In this document: piece by piece, positions 27,445 to 35,333 of the stretch
Position numbering within the stretch: position 1 is the first letter of the stretch
Layout: every line of letters starts with the position of its first letter
From: Acidobacteriota bacterium
Lineage (GTDB): Bacteria; Acidobacteriota; UBA6911; RPQK01; DATIPO01
Assembly: GCA_035471785.1 (NCBI GenBank)
Contig: DATIPQ010000108.1
Coordinates: 1 to 37,154, forward strand
Reading direction: 5' to 3'
Length of the DNA stretch: 37,154 nt
The notes under the pieces: generated by a model
Told to the model about the DNA's origin: nothing
Databases searched by the model: none
The model's input: the letters and a program-made list of their open reading frames with translations, nothing else
Position numbers and translations under genes: made by a program

Positions 27445-28252
27445 CGCCCACTTGCTGGGCTGGGTCCGCCTGGCTCCCCTGCTCCTGCTGGCGCTGGCCG
27501 TGTGGGTCCACCGGGAGAGCCAGAACGAGGTCTGGCTGCAGGTGCAGCGGGCCAAGGAATGCTGGCGCGAAGGGCGTCCCCAACAGGCCATCCGCATCTA
27601 TCAATCGATCTACGAACGCTATCCCGACAGCCGCTACACCCCGGAGGTCTTGTGGGAGTTGGCCACCCTCCACTATCTTCAGGGCGAAAGCCTGGAATGG
27701 GCGGCTCACTACTTCGGCATCCTGGGGGGACACTACCCCGCCCATGCGCTGGCCGCCAAAGCCCTCTTCCGCCAAGCCGAGATCTACGAGAAAGACCTCG
27801 ACGACAACCGCCGGGCCGTGCAGATCTGGGAAAGCCTTCTGCACATGCCGGGGCTTTCTCCGCAGCAACGCAGCCGCACTCTGCTGCGGCTGGCCTCGGT
27901 CTATTACAAGACCGAACAGTTTCAAGCCGCACAAGAGCGTCTAGACGCCCTGTTAGAGCAGACACAGGAGGGGGAGACGGCCCAGCAGGCCCGTTTGCTT
28001 TCCGGCACCATCGCCCAATTGCAGAGCCGTTATGAGCAGTCGGTCGACCTGCTCAGCGAAGCCCTGCGCCACCCCGAATGCCCCGACTGCCGTCTGCAGG
28101 CCCAACTGGCGCTGATCCAAAGCTACGAGTTTCTGGACCGGCTTCCTCAGGCCATCGAAGTGGCACGCCAACTGCCCACCGACAACTATCCGCCCGCCAT
28201 GAAGGACGACCTCATCGAGCGGCTTCAGGACAAGCTGCGCCTTGACCGATGA
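27422..28252 (+). CDS. Membrane-anchored tetratricopeptide repeat protein
   Basis: A 276-residue protein (267-273 if a later Met is used) with an N-terminal membrane anchor ([16 protein letters not shown]) and the rest outside the cytoplasm. It is built of about five TPR-like helical pairs, for example [48 protein letters not shown] and [22 protein letters not shown]. This resembles YbgF/BamD-type cell-envelope scaffolds, but no specific family is assigned. It overlaps the end of gyrA by about 20 bp in another frame, so it probably shares the gyrase transcript. Start choice between 27422 and 27431 is open. Confidence 0.8.
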   Translation: MRTMAKNSAHLLGWVRLAPLLLLALAVWVHRESQNEVWLQVQRAKECWREGRPQQAIRIYQSIYERYPDSRYTPEVLWELATLHYLQGESLEWAAHYFGILGGHYPAHALAAKALFRQAEIYEKDLDDNRRAVQIWESLLHMPGLSPQQRSRTLLRLASVYYKTEQFQAAQERLDALLEQTQEGETAQQARLLSGTIAQLQSRYEQSVDLLSEALRHPECPDCRLQAQLALIQSYEFLDRLPQAIEVARQLPTDNYPPAMKDDLIERLQDKLRLDR

Positions 28253-28279
28253 AAGGAACGACGCTTCAAGCACTTGGTG

Positions 28280-28285
28280 TATAAT
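28280..28285 (+). promoter_or_regulatory. -10 element for rpmG
   Basis: A perfect TATAAT lies 26 bp before the rpmG ATG, within the 59-bp gap after the TPR gene. No matching -35 at 16-18 bp was found. Confidence 0.5.
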
Positions 28286-28311
28286 CTCGGATTCGTTAAG
28301 GAGAAGGAACA

Positions 28312-28476
28312 ATGGCCAAGAAAGACGGCAAGCGCATCACTGTAAAAATGAAGAGCACCGAGAGCCCCTACCGCTACTCGACCAGGAAGAGCAAGCTCAA
28401 CTCTCCCAGCCGGCTGGAACTCAAGAAGTACGACCCCGTCCTGCGCAAGCACGTACTTTTCAAGGAAGAGAAATAA
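28312..28476 (+). CDS. rpmG: Ribosomal protein bL33 (zinc-free type)
   Basis: A short gene of 54 residues. It reads [17 protein letters not shown], then [20 protein letters not shown], then [17 protein letters not shown]: the bL33 pattern with YxTxKN-like and [10 protein letters not shown]..kE segments. The four zinc-binding cysteines of the C+ form are missing, so it is the zinc-independent type. A GGAG ribosome site lies 8 nt upstream. It converges on the molybdopterin gene with only 6 bp between stops. Confidence 0.93.
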   Translation: MAKKDGKRITVKMKSTESPYRYSTRKSKLNSPSRLELKKYDPVLRKHVLFKEEK

Positions 28477-28482
28477 GCCGCT

Positions 28483-30498
28483 TCAATCGGCCGCCTCCAC
28501 TTCCACCCTGGCATCGTTGAAGCAGGCTCCGCCCGCCACCTCGTTGACGTGGTCGGGACAGAGAGCCACTGCCGTGCGTCCGTTCAAGGAGGACTTGTTC
28601 CAGGCGCCCTTGGGAAGCACCGCCACTCCAGGACGCACCCGGCTGCTCAGGCGCATCCGGCAAATCACTTCGCCCTCCCCGTTGAACACCCTCACCCGCT
28701 CTCCGTCCTTCAGTCCCCGCCCGCGCGCGTCCCGAGGATGCAGTTTCAGCGTCAGCTCCGGGTAATTGAATTCGCCCAGCGTGCTGGAGATCATCTTGCC
28801 CGTTGCCGGCGAAATGAGCGCCAACGGATATCCGTTCTCCCCCGGGGGCTGCCAGCGGTAAGGACGGCTCCCCAGTTGGACGGGCGCCAGATGGATTTTG
28901 CCGTCCGGGGTGGCGGGCCGCACGTCGCGCATCTGCACCGGTCCCCTGCTCTCGCCATTGCCTGAAAAAGACAGCGGCTGGCCCTTTCCGCTCAGAACGG
29001 CCGAGACGTCGATCTGGCCTGCCAGGCTGGAAAGATTCTCGGCCATGCGCCGCAGCAGCTTCTCGCCGTCCCACAGAAAGCACTCGTCCTTCAGCTCCAA
29101 AGCGCGCCCCAGGCGCAGAAAGACTTCCTGGTTGGGCAAGGCTTCTCCACGCGGGCTTAGCACCGGCCGGGTGGCGCCCAAGCGGTAGATTCCGTATCCG
29201 CGGCGGATGTCGCGATGCTCCAAAAAGGTTGTTGCGGGAAGCACCAGATCAGCCCACTGGCAGGTATCGGTCATCACCTGCTCATGGACCACGGTAAAGA
29301 GGTCGTCGCGGCTCAGACCCTTCTCCACCGCATTCTGGTTGGGGACGGTGGAAAGAGGGTTGCAGTTGTAGACGTAAAGCGACTTGATGGGCGGATCGAG
29401 GTCCTCGTCGTTCAAGAGACGGCCCAAGGGAGTCATGTTGATCTCGCGGGTGGTCCAGGGGACCGCGCCGAAGACGCCTTCCCAGTCGAGCGTCACGGCA
29501 GCGCCGTTGCTCAAGGTGTAGCCGCCGCCGCGGCGCCCGAACTTGCCCAGCAGGGCCGGCATGGAGAGGATGGCGGCGATGGCCTGTCCGCCGTTGCGGT
29601 TGCGCTCCAGTCCCCATCCGCAGCGCAGCAGTGCCGGATGGCTGCCGGAATAGCGGCGGGCGAGTTCTTCGATGAGCCCGGCTTCCACTCCGCTGGCGCG
29701 CGAGGCTTCCTCCAGCGTCCAGCCACGGGCGGCTTCCAGCAGCGGCTCCGCCCCGCTGACATGCCGGGACATGAAGTCTTCGTCCAGGCACCCCCAGTCC
29801 TCCCAGCAGCGGATCATGGAAAGCGCCACAGGAAGGTCGGCGCCCGGCATGACAGGCAAGTGCAAGTCGACCTCCGAAGAGGTGAAATGGGCCTGCGGGT
29901 CGACGACGGCGATGAAGGCGCCGCGCTTCTTGGCCTCCTTCAGGTAAGGGACCAGGTGAATGTTGGAGGCCTTGGGATTGGCGCCCCAAAGCAGAATAAA
30001 GCGGGCCTCGGGAAAGTCGGTAAAGGCCACTCCCGGCATCGACCCGTAGAGCCCCTTTTGCGCGGCCGAGGCCGGCGCGGCGCAAAGCGTGCGCAGCAGG
30101 CGGGAAGCCCCCAAGCGCGCGAACAGCACACGGTCGATGCCGCCCTCGCTGAGGAATCCGTTGGACCCCCCGTAGTGGTAGGGAAGGATGGCCTCGAAGC
30201 CCCAACGGGCGCCGATCTCCTTCCAGCGCCGCGCGATCTCTCCGATGGCTTCCTGCCAGGAGACGGGCTCGAAGTCACCGCGTCCCTTAGGACCGCAGCG
30301 GCGCAAAGGCTGCAAGAGGCGCTGCGGGTGATCGACGCGCCGTCCGAAACGGGACACCTTGGAGCAAATGAATCCGCCCGTCGACGGGTCCGATCCGGCC
30401 TTGATGTGTTTGATGCGTCCTTGTGCGACCTCAACCTCCAGGGAGCAGGTGTCGGGGCAGTCCATCACGCAGGTCGTCGGCACTTTGTTTGCGCTCAT
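28483..30498 (-). CDS. Molybdopterin-dependent oxidoreductase with N-terminal 4Fe-4S motif
   Basis: A 671-residue catalytic subunit of the DMSO reductase superfamily. Cys10, Cys14, Cys18 (CVMDCPDTCS) and Cys45 (GFICSKVSR) bind the iron-sulfur cluster. YGGSNGFLSEGG and LWGANPKASN mark cofactor-binding domains, and the C-terminal molybdopterin-dinucleotide domain includes LHPRDARGRGLKDGERVRV and CPDHVNEVAGGACFND. No Tat signal precedes the cluster motif, so it is probably cytoplasmic. The ATG at 30498 has a perfect AGGAGG. There are no partner iron-sulfur or membrane subunits nearby, so it resembles the stand-alone YoaE-like group; its substrate is unknown. Confidence 0.87.
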   Translation of the reverse strand: MSANKVPTTCVMDCPDTCSLEVEVAQGRIKHIKAGSDPSTGGFICSKVSRFGRRVDHPQRLLQPLRRCGPKGRGDFEPVSWQEAIGEIARRWKEIGARWGFEAILPYHYGGSNGFLSEGGIDRVLFARLGASRLLRTLCAAPASAAQKGLYGSMPGVAFTDFPEARFILLWGANPKASNIHLVPYLKEAKKRGAFIAVVDPQAHFTSSEVDLHLPVMPGADLPVALSMIRCWEDWGCLDEDFMSRHVSGAEPLLEAARGWTLEEASRASGVEAGLIEELARRYSGSHPALLRCGWGLERNRNGGQAIAAILSMPALLGKFGRRGGGYTLSNGAAVTLDWEGVFGAVPWTTREINMTPLGRLLNDEDLDPPIKSLYVYNCNPLSTVPNQNAVEKGLSRDDLFTVVHEQVMTDTCQWADLVLPATTFLEHRDIRRGYGIYRLGATRPVLSPRGEALPNQEVFLRLGRALELKDECFLWDGEKLLRRMAENLSSLAGQIDVSAVLSGKGQPLSFSGNGESRGPVQMRDVRPATPDGKIHLAPVQLGSRPYRWQPPGENGYPLALISPATGKMISSTLGEFNYPELTLKLHPRDARGRGLKDGERVRVFNGEGEVICRMRLSSRVRPGVAVLPKGAWNKSSLNGRTAVALCPDHVNEVAGGACFNDARVEVEAAD

Positions 30499-30623
30499 CG
30501 TTCCTCCTCGACAGTCTCCTATTAAACCATGCGGCAAAGCCTGTCCAAGAGCCACTTGCCGGAAGCCCGTGGAGCCATCAGGGGAAGTGCCAAGTCCGAA
30601 TGGGCGGGGTTCGAACTTTTCAC

Positions 30624-30667
30624 TTGACGGAACTCTACGTTCGTAGTAGCGTATCTACACTCGTAGA
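30624..30667 (+). promoter_or_regulatory. Promoter and double operator of the blaI-M56 unit
   Basis: A TTGACG -35 (30624-30629) and a weak -10 (TAGCGT, 30647-30652; 17-bp spacer) overlap two imperfect palindromes, TCTACGTTCGTAG (30634-30646) and TCTACACTCGTAGA (30654-30667). They share CTAC-N3-CGTAG and start exactly 20 bp apart, two helix turns. BlaI/MecI repressors bind TAC/GTA dyads of this sort, so autoregulation is expected. Confidence 0.72.
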
Positions 30668-30680
30668 AAGGTGGAGCGGC

Positions 30681-31094
30681 ATGACCTCGCAACAGAACAT
30701 TCCGGAGTTGGGTCCCCTGGAGTTCGCTTTGGTTCGCCTCTTGTGGAAGAGCGGACCGGCCAGCGCCCGGCAAGTCCTGGAAAGCTACAACCGGCGCAGC
30801 GGCAAACCCCTGGCCTATACCACCGTGATGACCCTGCTGACACGCCTGGCCGAGAAAGACGTGCTGGAAGTCGACCGTTCCCGTCAACCCTTCCAGTTCT
30901 CGCCGCGCATCAGCCGCGAGCAGTTGCTGCGTCAGCGGGTGCACGACTTCGTGGACCTGTTTTTCGAAGGGCGGCCCTTGGAACTGGCCCTGAGGCTGGT
31001 GGAAGACACCGACCTCAGCCAAGAAGAGATCTCGCGTCTGGAAGACATGCTGGAGCGGCACAAGGCGGACAGGGAGGACGGTCATGATTCTTGA
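30681..31094 (+). CDS. BlaI/MecI/CopY-family transcriptional repressor
   Basis: A 137-residue protein with the family winged helix: LGPLEFALVRLLWKSGPASARQVLE, then KPLAYTTVMTLLTRLAEKDVLEVDR, and a C-terminal dimerisation helix pair ending RLEDMLERHK. These repressors are inactivated by cleavage or ligand-driven release. It has its own operator region (30624-30667) and overlaps the next gene, an M56 protease, by 11 bp, as in bla/mec operons. The start at 30681 follows GGAG; the open frame upstream runs through the promoter and is not real. The regulated genes beyond this pair are unknown. Confidence 0.92.
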   Translation: MTSQQNIPELGPLEFALVRLLWKSGPASARQVLESYNRRSGKPLAYTTVMTLLTRLAEKDVLEVDRSRQPFQFSPRISREQLLRQRVHDFVDLFFEGRPLELALRLVEDTDLSQEEISRLEDMLERHKADREDGHDS

Positions 31095-32742
31095 TCCATC
31101 TCAAGGCCTGATCGGCTGGCTGGGCACCGGACTCCTTCACGCCACCCTGCTGGCCCTGCTCACCTGGATCTTGACGCTGACCATCTTGCGGCGCTGCCGG
31201 CCCGGGCTGAAGGCCGCGCTGTGGACCGTCGTGCTGCTCAAGTTTCTGTTGCCTCCGGTGCTTCCGCTGCCGGGAGAAATGGCCTTCAGCCACTGGATTT
31301 CGCAAATGAGTTTCCGGGAGTCGCTCTCCCGGATTCCGGCGCCGCAGGACATGGGCGTTCCGATGCCGGCTTCATCCGAGCCGCGGAGCGACGTGTCGCA
31401 GCAGGCGCGGGAGACGGAAAGCACGCCTTTGTGGAGGGCCCTGTTGGCCGCCTACCTTTTGGGGGCGGCTGCTCTGGCCCTGCGGGCGGGGATTTCCGCC
31501 TTTCGCCTCCGGCGCTGGATGGCCCGGCTTCCCACCGCGGAGGGAAGTCTGGGCCGACAGGTCGAAGAACTGGCCGGACGGCTGAAGTTGCGGCGCACTC
31601 CGCAACTTCACCTCTGCGAGGACGATACCAGCCCCTTCGTGACGGGTTTGTTGCGTCCCCGCCTGGTGTTTCCCCGCCGCCTCATCGACCTTTTGGAGCC
31701 GAGCTCCCGCGAGGCTCTTATCGTCCACGAACTGGCTCACATCCGGCGCGGCGACCTATGGCTGCGCGGACTCCGAAACCTGGCCCGCTTGCTGCTCTTT
31801 TTCTGGCCTCCCGTGTGGTGGGTGTGCCGGCGCGTCGAGCGGTCGGTCGAGATGGCTTGCGACCATTGGGCCTTGGCCGTCTCCGGAGCGAGCCCCGGAA
31901 CCTATGCCCGCACCCTGCTGCTGGTCGCCAAAAGGGCCGGCGGATCGGGTCCGGGACTGCAACAACTGGCGTTCGCCACCCGGCGGCGCCCCCTGGAGGA
32001 ACGATTCGACATGATTCTGAAACGAAAAGAATGGACACTTCCGCGGATCTCCTGGCTGACCGTCGTTCTGATGGCAGCCTGGGCGGCTTTCGCCTGGGCC
32101 GGCGCAGCAGCCGGTTCCCAGGAGCAGCCTCAAGAAAAGCAGGAAAAGACGGAAGCCCACTATGGCACTCTCAAGGCGGCCAAAGAGAGGCACATGCACG
32201 CCATGCAGCAAGAACGCGCCCTGATCGAACTCAAGGCGCAGAAAATGCTAGCAGAGAAAGTTTCCCAAGCTGATCTCGACGGCGATGGAGATGTTTCGGT
32301 GGAAGAGTACAAGGAGTTTCTGGCGCAAGAACTGGAGGCGCGCAAAGAGGAAGTCTACCTCAACCATCCCCAGGCGGACCTGAACGCCGACGGGCTGATC
32401 TCAAACCGCGAACTCAAGGTCTTCGACATGGAGCAGCAGGTGCTGGAGGCCAAGGAAGGGCTCCGATCTGATCCCGAGTATCCCGTCGACTTCCACGTCA
32501 TGCCCACCGCCAATCGCGTGGCCGTGGCCAAGTTCGAGCCAATTCACGAGAACCAGCCTCTTCAGGACCGGCAAGCCGCCATCGAGAAGCTCCTGCGCGA
32601 GCACCCGGAGATTGATGCCGATGGCGACGGCAAACTGTCGGCCGAGGAGTCCAAGGCCTTGCGGGCCAAGCTTGAGGGACTCAAGCAGAACAACAAACGC
32701 TTCCCGCTCGTGAAGCGGATCAAGGAGAAAGAGAACAACTAG
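31084..32742 (+). CDS. BlaR1-like M56 membrane metalloprotease with C-terminal EF-hands
   Basis: A 552-residue protein. Two N-terminal membrane helices (about 10-33 and 40-60) and a third (about 119-137) precede a cytoplasmic M56 zinc protease domain with HELAH (215-219) and the downstream VERSVEMACDHWA glutamate helix. A further helix (about 323-345, SWLTVVLMAAWAAFAWAG) leads to an external part. In BlaR1 this is a penicillin-binding sensor; here no SxxK domain is present. Instead a charged helical linker is followed by EF-hand loops at Asp397 (DLDGDGDVSVEE), Asp432 (DLNADGLISNRE) and Asp511 (DADGDGKLSAEE). It probably senses calcium or a protein partner and inactivates the BlaI-like repressor encoded just upstream; the signal is an inference. 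Confidence 0.87.
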   Translation: MILDPSQGLIGWLGTGLLHATLLALLTWILTLTILRRCRPGLKAALWTVVLLKFLLPPVLPLPGEMAFSHWISQMSFRESLSRIPAPQDMGVPMPASSEPRSDVSQQARETESTPLWRALLAAYLLGAAALALRAGISAFRLRRWMARLPTAEGSLGRQVEELAGRLKLRRTPQLHLCEDDTSPFVTGLLRPRLVFPRRLIDLLEPSSREALIVHELAHIRRGDLWLRGLRNLARLLLFFWPPVWWVCRRVERSVEMACDHWALAVSGASPGTYARTLLLVAKRAGGSGPGLQQLAFATRRRPLEERFDMILKRKEWTLPRISWLTVVLMAAWAAFAWAGAAAGSQEQPQEKQEKTEAHYGTLKAAKERHMHAMQQERALIELKAQKMLAEKVSQADLDGDGDVSVEEYKEFLAQELEARKEEVYLNHPQADLNADGLISNRELKVFDMEQQVLEAKEGLRSDPEYPVDFHVMPTANRVAVAKFEPIHENQPLQDRQAAIEKLLREHPEIDADGDGKLSAEESKALRAKLEGLKQNNKRFPLVKRIKEKENN

Positions 32743-32776
32743 CCTGAAGCCGGATTTACCTCCCTGGCAAAAGGTG

Positions 32777-32807
32777 CAAGGCCCCCGAGGGATTTTCGGG
32801 GGCCTTG
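32777..32807. terminator. Bidirectional rho-independent terminator
   Basis: A perfect 12-bp stem CAAGGCCCCCGA/TCGGGGGCCTTG with a 7-nt loop lies between the convergent M56 and sufE genes. TTATT follows on the plus strand and the minus side starts with sequence of similar use, so it can serve both. Confidence 0.88.
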
Positions 32808-33266
32808 TTATTGCTCGCTGCCGGTTTCGCCCGCCTGCTGCTTGCGGGCCTCATTCTGGACCATGAAGACCATGTTGGTCAGGCCCATGTTCTTGCCCAT
32901 CGACAGCTCCTCTCCGAAGATCTTGTAGACGATGTCCTGGGGGACGGCGATGACCTGCTCGAGAGGGGCCCCCGAGCAGGAGTCCTGCAGGATGCGGGCC
33001 ATGGCCATGGCCGAGATGCCCTGGGGGTTTTCCACCGCGAAGTGGAAATCGAGGCGGCCGTCCTCGCGCTGGACGGGGAAGACGAAGGCTTCGGATTCGC
33101 ATCCCTTGACGCGCCTTTCCTCTTTGAAGGGGCGCTTTGCCACCTCTTCGGGAACGGGCTTGAAGCTGTCGGCGGTGGCCATCAGCAGTTCGATTCGCGA
33201 GGCCCGGTCGGGAAAAAGCGCCAGATTGTCGATGGTCTCCTGGAGCTTCTCGGGTATCTGCGCCAT
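32808..33266 (-). CDS. sufE: Cysteine desulfuration protein SufE
   Basis: SufE accepts sulfur from the SufS cysteine desulfurase for iron-sulfur cluster assembly. The 152-residue protein has the acceptor Cys56 in RVKGCESEAF, preceded by IPEKLQETIDNLALFPDRASRIELLM and followed by GISAMAMARILQDSCSGAP. An AGGAG site overlaps the upstream stop region, and the sulfurtransferase gene ends 10 bp before it, so the two are co-transcribed. sufS, sufB, sufC and sufD are not in this window. Confidence 0.94.
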   Translation of the reverse strand: MAQIPEKLQETIDNLALFPDRASRIELLMATADSFKPVPEEVAKRPFKEERRVKGCESEAFVFPVQREDGRLDFHFAVENPQGISAMAMARILQDSCSGAPLEQVIAVPQDIVYKIFGEELSMGKNMGLTNMVFMVQNEARKQQAGETGSEQ

Positions 33267-33275
33267 TGGCGGCTC

Positions 33276-34139
33276 CTATTTCTCGATGGGCACGCCCACC
33301 AGGTTGCCCCATTCCGTCCAGCTTCCGTCGTAGTTGCGCACCCGCGGATAGCCCAGCAGAAAGGTGAGGACGAACCAGGTGTGGCTGCTGCGTTCTCCGA
33401 TGCGGCAGTAGGCGATGACGTTGTCGCCGGACCTCAGACCCTGCTCTTTTTCATAGATTTCGCGCAGTTGGTCGGCGTTTTTGAAGGTGCCGGACTCGGG
33501 ATCCACGGCGCGGGCCCAGGGGATGTTCTTGGCGCCGGGGATGTGTCCTCCACGCAAAGCGCCCTCGTTGGGATAGTCGGGCATGTGAAGCCTTTCGCCC
33601 GAGTACTCCTCGGGACTGCGCACGTCCACCAGCGGACCGTCATCGTCGATATGCTCCATGACTTGGTCGCGGAAGGCCCTGTGGGTCGCGTCGTCGCGCT
33701 CGGGAGCCCGGTAGTCGGTGGGAGGATATTTTTCCACGTCACGGGTCATGGGACGGTCTTCCTTCTCCCACTTAATGCGTCCGCCGTCCATGACTTTGCA
33801 CTTCTTGTGTCCGAAGAGCTGGAAGACCCAGAAGGCGTAGCAGGCCCACCAGTTGTTCTTGTCGCCGTAGAAGACGATGGTGGTGTCGGGCGTCACGCCG
33901 ATCCGGCTCATCAGTTCCTCAAAGTCCTCTTGCTGCAAATAGTCGCGGCACACCTGATCATTGAGGTCGCGCGTCCAGTCGACCTCTACCGCCCCCGGAA
34001 TATGTCCCGAGGGATACAGAAGCGGGTCTTCGTTGGATTCCACGATGCGCACCCCCGTATCGTCGAGGTGGTCGGCCACCCATTGGGTGCTGACCAAGAC
34101 GCCGGGATGGGCATATCCTCTGCTTTTAATGTCGCTCAT
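33276..34139 (-). CDS. Two-domain rhodanese: thiosulfate/3-mercaptopyruvate sulfurtransferase
   Basis: A 287-residue protein with tandem rhodanese domains. The N-terminal one has the CH2A motif ([14 protein letters not shown]) but no catalytic cysteine (YGDKNNWWA). The C-terminal one has [20 protein letters not shown] and the active loop CRIGERS (Cys245-Ser251). The CRIGERS loop is typical of thiosulfate sulfurtransferases of the CysA/SseA type; the preferred donor cannot be fixed by sequence. AGGAGG lies before the ATG. Being followed by sufE, it may supply or recycle sulfane sulfur for cluster assembly. Confidence 0.93.
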   Translation of the reverse strand: MSDIKSRGYAHPGVLVSTQWVADHLDDTGVRIVESNEDPLLYPSGHIPGAVEVDWTRDLNDQVCRDYLQQEDFEELMSRIGVTPDTTIVFYGDKNNWWACYAFWVFQLFGHKKCKVMDGGRIKWEKEDRPMTRDVEKYPPTDYRAPERDDATHRAFRDQVMEHIDDDGPLVDVRSPEEYSGERLHMPDYPNEGALRGGHIPGAKNIPWARAVDPESGTFKNADQLREIYEKEQGLRSGDNVIAYCRIGERSSHTWFVLTFLLGYPRVRNYDGSWTEWGNLVGVPIEK

Positions 34140-34263
34140 GCTCTGTTCCTCCTCGCTGGATATGAAAAGAAGGTTAAGACCTGTTCTTACTTGTTCTTAG
34201 AGACGACATTATATCGAGAAGGCGGGGCGGCCGTGGAACCTGGCCCCTGCCGGCGGCTGCATT

Positions 34264-34599
34264 TTAAGAATGCTCCTGCTCTTCTTCCTTGCCTCCGCTC
34301 AGCAGTCCCATCAGGAAGCGACCCAGCTTCTTCTCCCGTTCCCAGAAGAAGCGAAACTGGCCGAAGAGCGTTCCCCACATCAGAAGCAGCACCTGGTAAA
34401 GGGGAACGATCAGCAGCAGGTAGCCCACAACCCTCAGCCATGTCGGCGCATCTTGAGGAAGAACCCAGCCCAGGATGGGACGGCCCACGAAAAGGACCGA
34501 ACTGCCGGCCAGCGAAAAGGCCGCCAGCACGCCGACCAGCCCTAAAGGGCCGACTCCCCAGCGCACTTTCATCCTCTCCATCCAGCCTTGGTCGCCCAT
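34264..34599 (-). CDS. Small membrane protein (DUF6787-like)
   Basis: A 111-residue protein with two hydrophobic segments (about 19-41, GLVGVLAAFSLAGSSVLFVGRP, and 56-80, VVGYLLLIVPLYQVLLLMWG). The ending GQFRFFWEREKKLGRF is followed by a charged Glu-rich tail. The pattern KVRWGVGP...F.LaGSs.l.v.RPil resembles small uncharacterised proteins of the DUF6787 kind, but this assignment is from memory of the pattern only. A GAGG ribosome site lies 7 nt upstream. The function is unknown; the neighbouring sulfur genes end 125 bp downstream and may not be linked. Confidence 0.65.
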   Translation of the reverse strand: MGDQGWMERMKVRWGVGPLGLVGVLAAFSLAGSSVLFVGRPILGWVLPQDAPTWLRVVGYLLLIVPLYQVLLLMWGTLFGQFRFFWEREKKLGRFLMGLLSGGKEEEQEHS

Positions 34600-34740
34600 T
34601 CATTTTCCTCAGCCCGGCTCCGCGGAGCCAACATTATGGGGGAGGCCCCCTCCCGATTCAACTCCTGCGCAGAAGCCGGGCCTGGTCCGCCATGACCGTA
34701 GGCACTGAATCCGGCGGGAGAATAGTGGTACCCTCGGCCC

Positions 34741-35082
34741 ATGAGCCTCCTGCCCCAGGACATCCGCCGCCGCATTCCCGAGATGGGCAGCACCCACGGC
34801 ACCGCGGTCGAGAAAGTCACGCCCCAAGCCTGTCTTGTCGACCGGCGCAGCGGCATGAAGTGGTACGTGGTCGAGTTCGATGGAAAGAATACCTGCTTCG
34901 GCCTTATCTCAGGCCGCCACGCGGTAATGGGCGAGTTCACGCTGGAAGAACTGGAAACCCTCTCTGAAGTCGAGTTGGACCCCGATTTTCAACCCGCCCG
35001 CCTGGCCCGCCTGGCCCGCCACGACCCCGCCCTGCAAGCCCTCCTCCCCCCTCCCTCTGAAGACCTGGTCGAGCTCCAATAA
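34741..35082 (+). CDS. DUF2958-like protein
   Basis: A 113-residue soluble protein. It opens with LLPQDIRRRIPEMGST, then has WYVVEFDGKNTCFGLISGRHAVMGEFTLEELETL, and a C-terminal Pro/Ala/Leu-rich end. The order 'LL..dlr..lP.m..t...W.v.E.DG..t.FGlv.g...E.GyFsl.EL' matches the DUF2958 pattern, found often on plasmids and integrative elements. No ribosome site or promoter is clear, so a leaderless message is possible. The function is unknown. It is the first gene of the more AT-rich right-hand region. Confidence 0.65.
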   Translation: MSLLPQDIRRRIPEMGSTHGTAVEKVTPQACLVDRRSGMKWYVVEFDGKNTCFGLISGRHAVMGEFTLEELETLSEVELDPDFQPARLARLARHDPALQALLPPPSEDLVELQ

Positions 35083-35233
35083 ACAAAGCATAACTTGCCC
35101 ATTGACTCTCTCTAAAAATTTTCTTCAAACCGAAAGCGCCTATTGCTCAGAGGTTTATCCACTGCCTTGGCAAGCGCAAAGATCTTTATAGCCCTTCGGG
35201 TTTGACTTGCTTGAGGGCTTCTGCTTATCTTTG

Positions 35234-35261
35234 TTGACAAGAGATAAGGCAACGGTAACTT
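35234..35261 (+). promoter_or_regulatory. Promoter-like sequence before the Rhs tail
   Basis: A perfect TTGACA (35234-35239) and TAACTT (35256-35261) are separated by 16 bp, in the 176-bp AT-richer gap after the DUF2958 gene. The -10 is weak. If active, it would transcribe the orphan Rhs tail. Confidence 0.35.
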
Positions 35262-35333
35262 GTTTCGCCAACCAGTCGAGTTGCTAAGCTGGACGGCTCG
35301 GGCGGGGGGCGCATCTACTTCTGGGACGAAGCG

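Noticed and set aside
31084-32742. Beta-lactam sensor BlaR1
   Set aside because: No penicillin-binding SxxK/KTG domain is present and no beta-lactamase gene is nearby.
35150-35165. A DnaA-box-like TTATCCACT near 35153 as a second origin
   Set aside because: One isolated near-match in an accessory gap without clustering or origin-associated genes.
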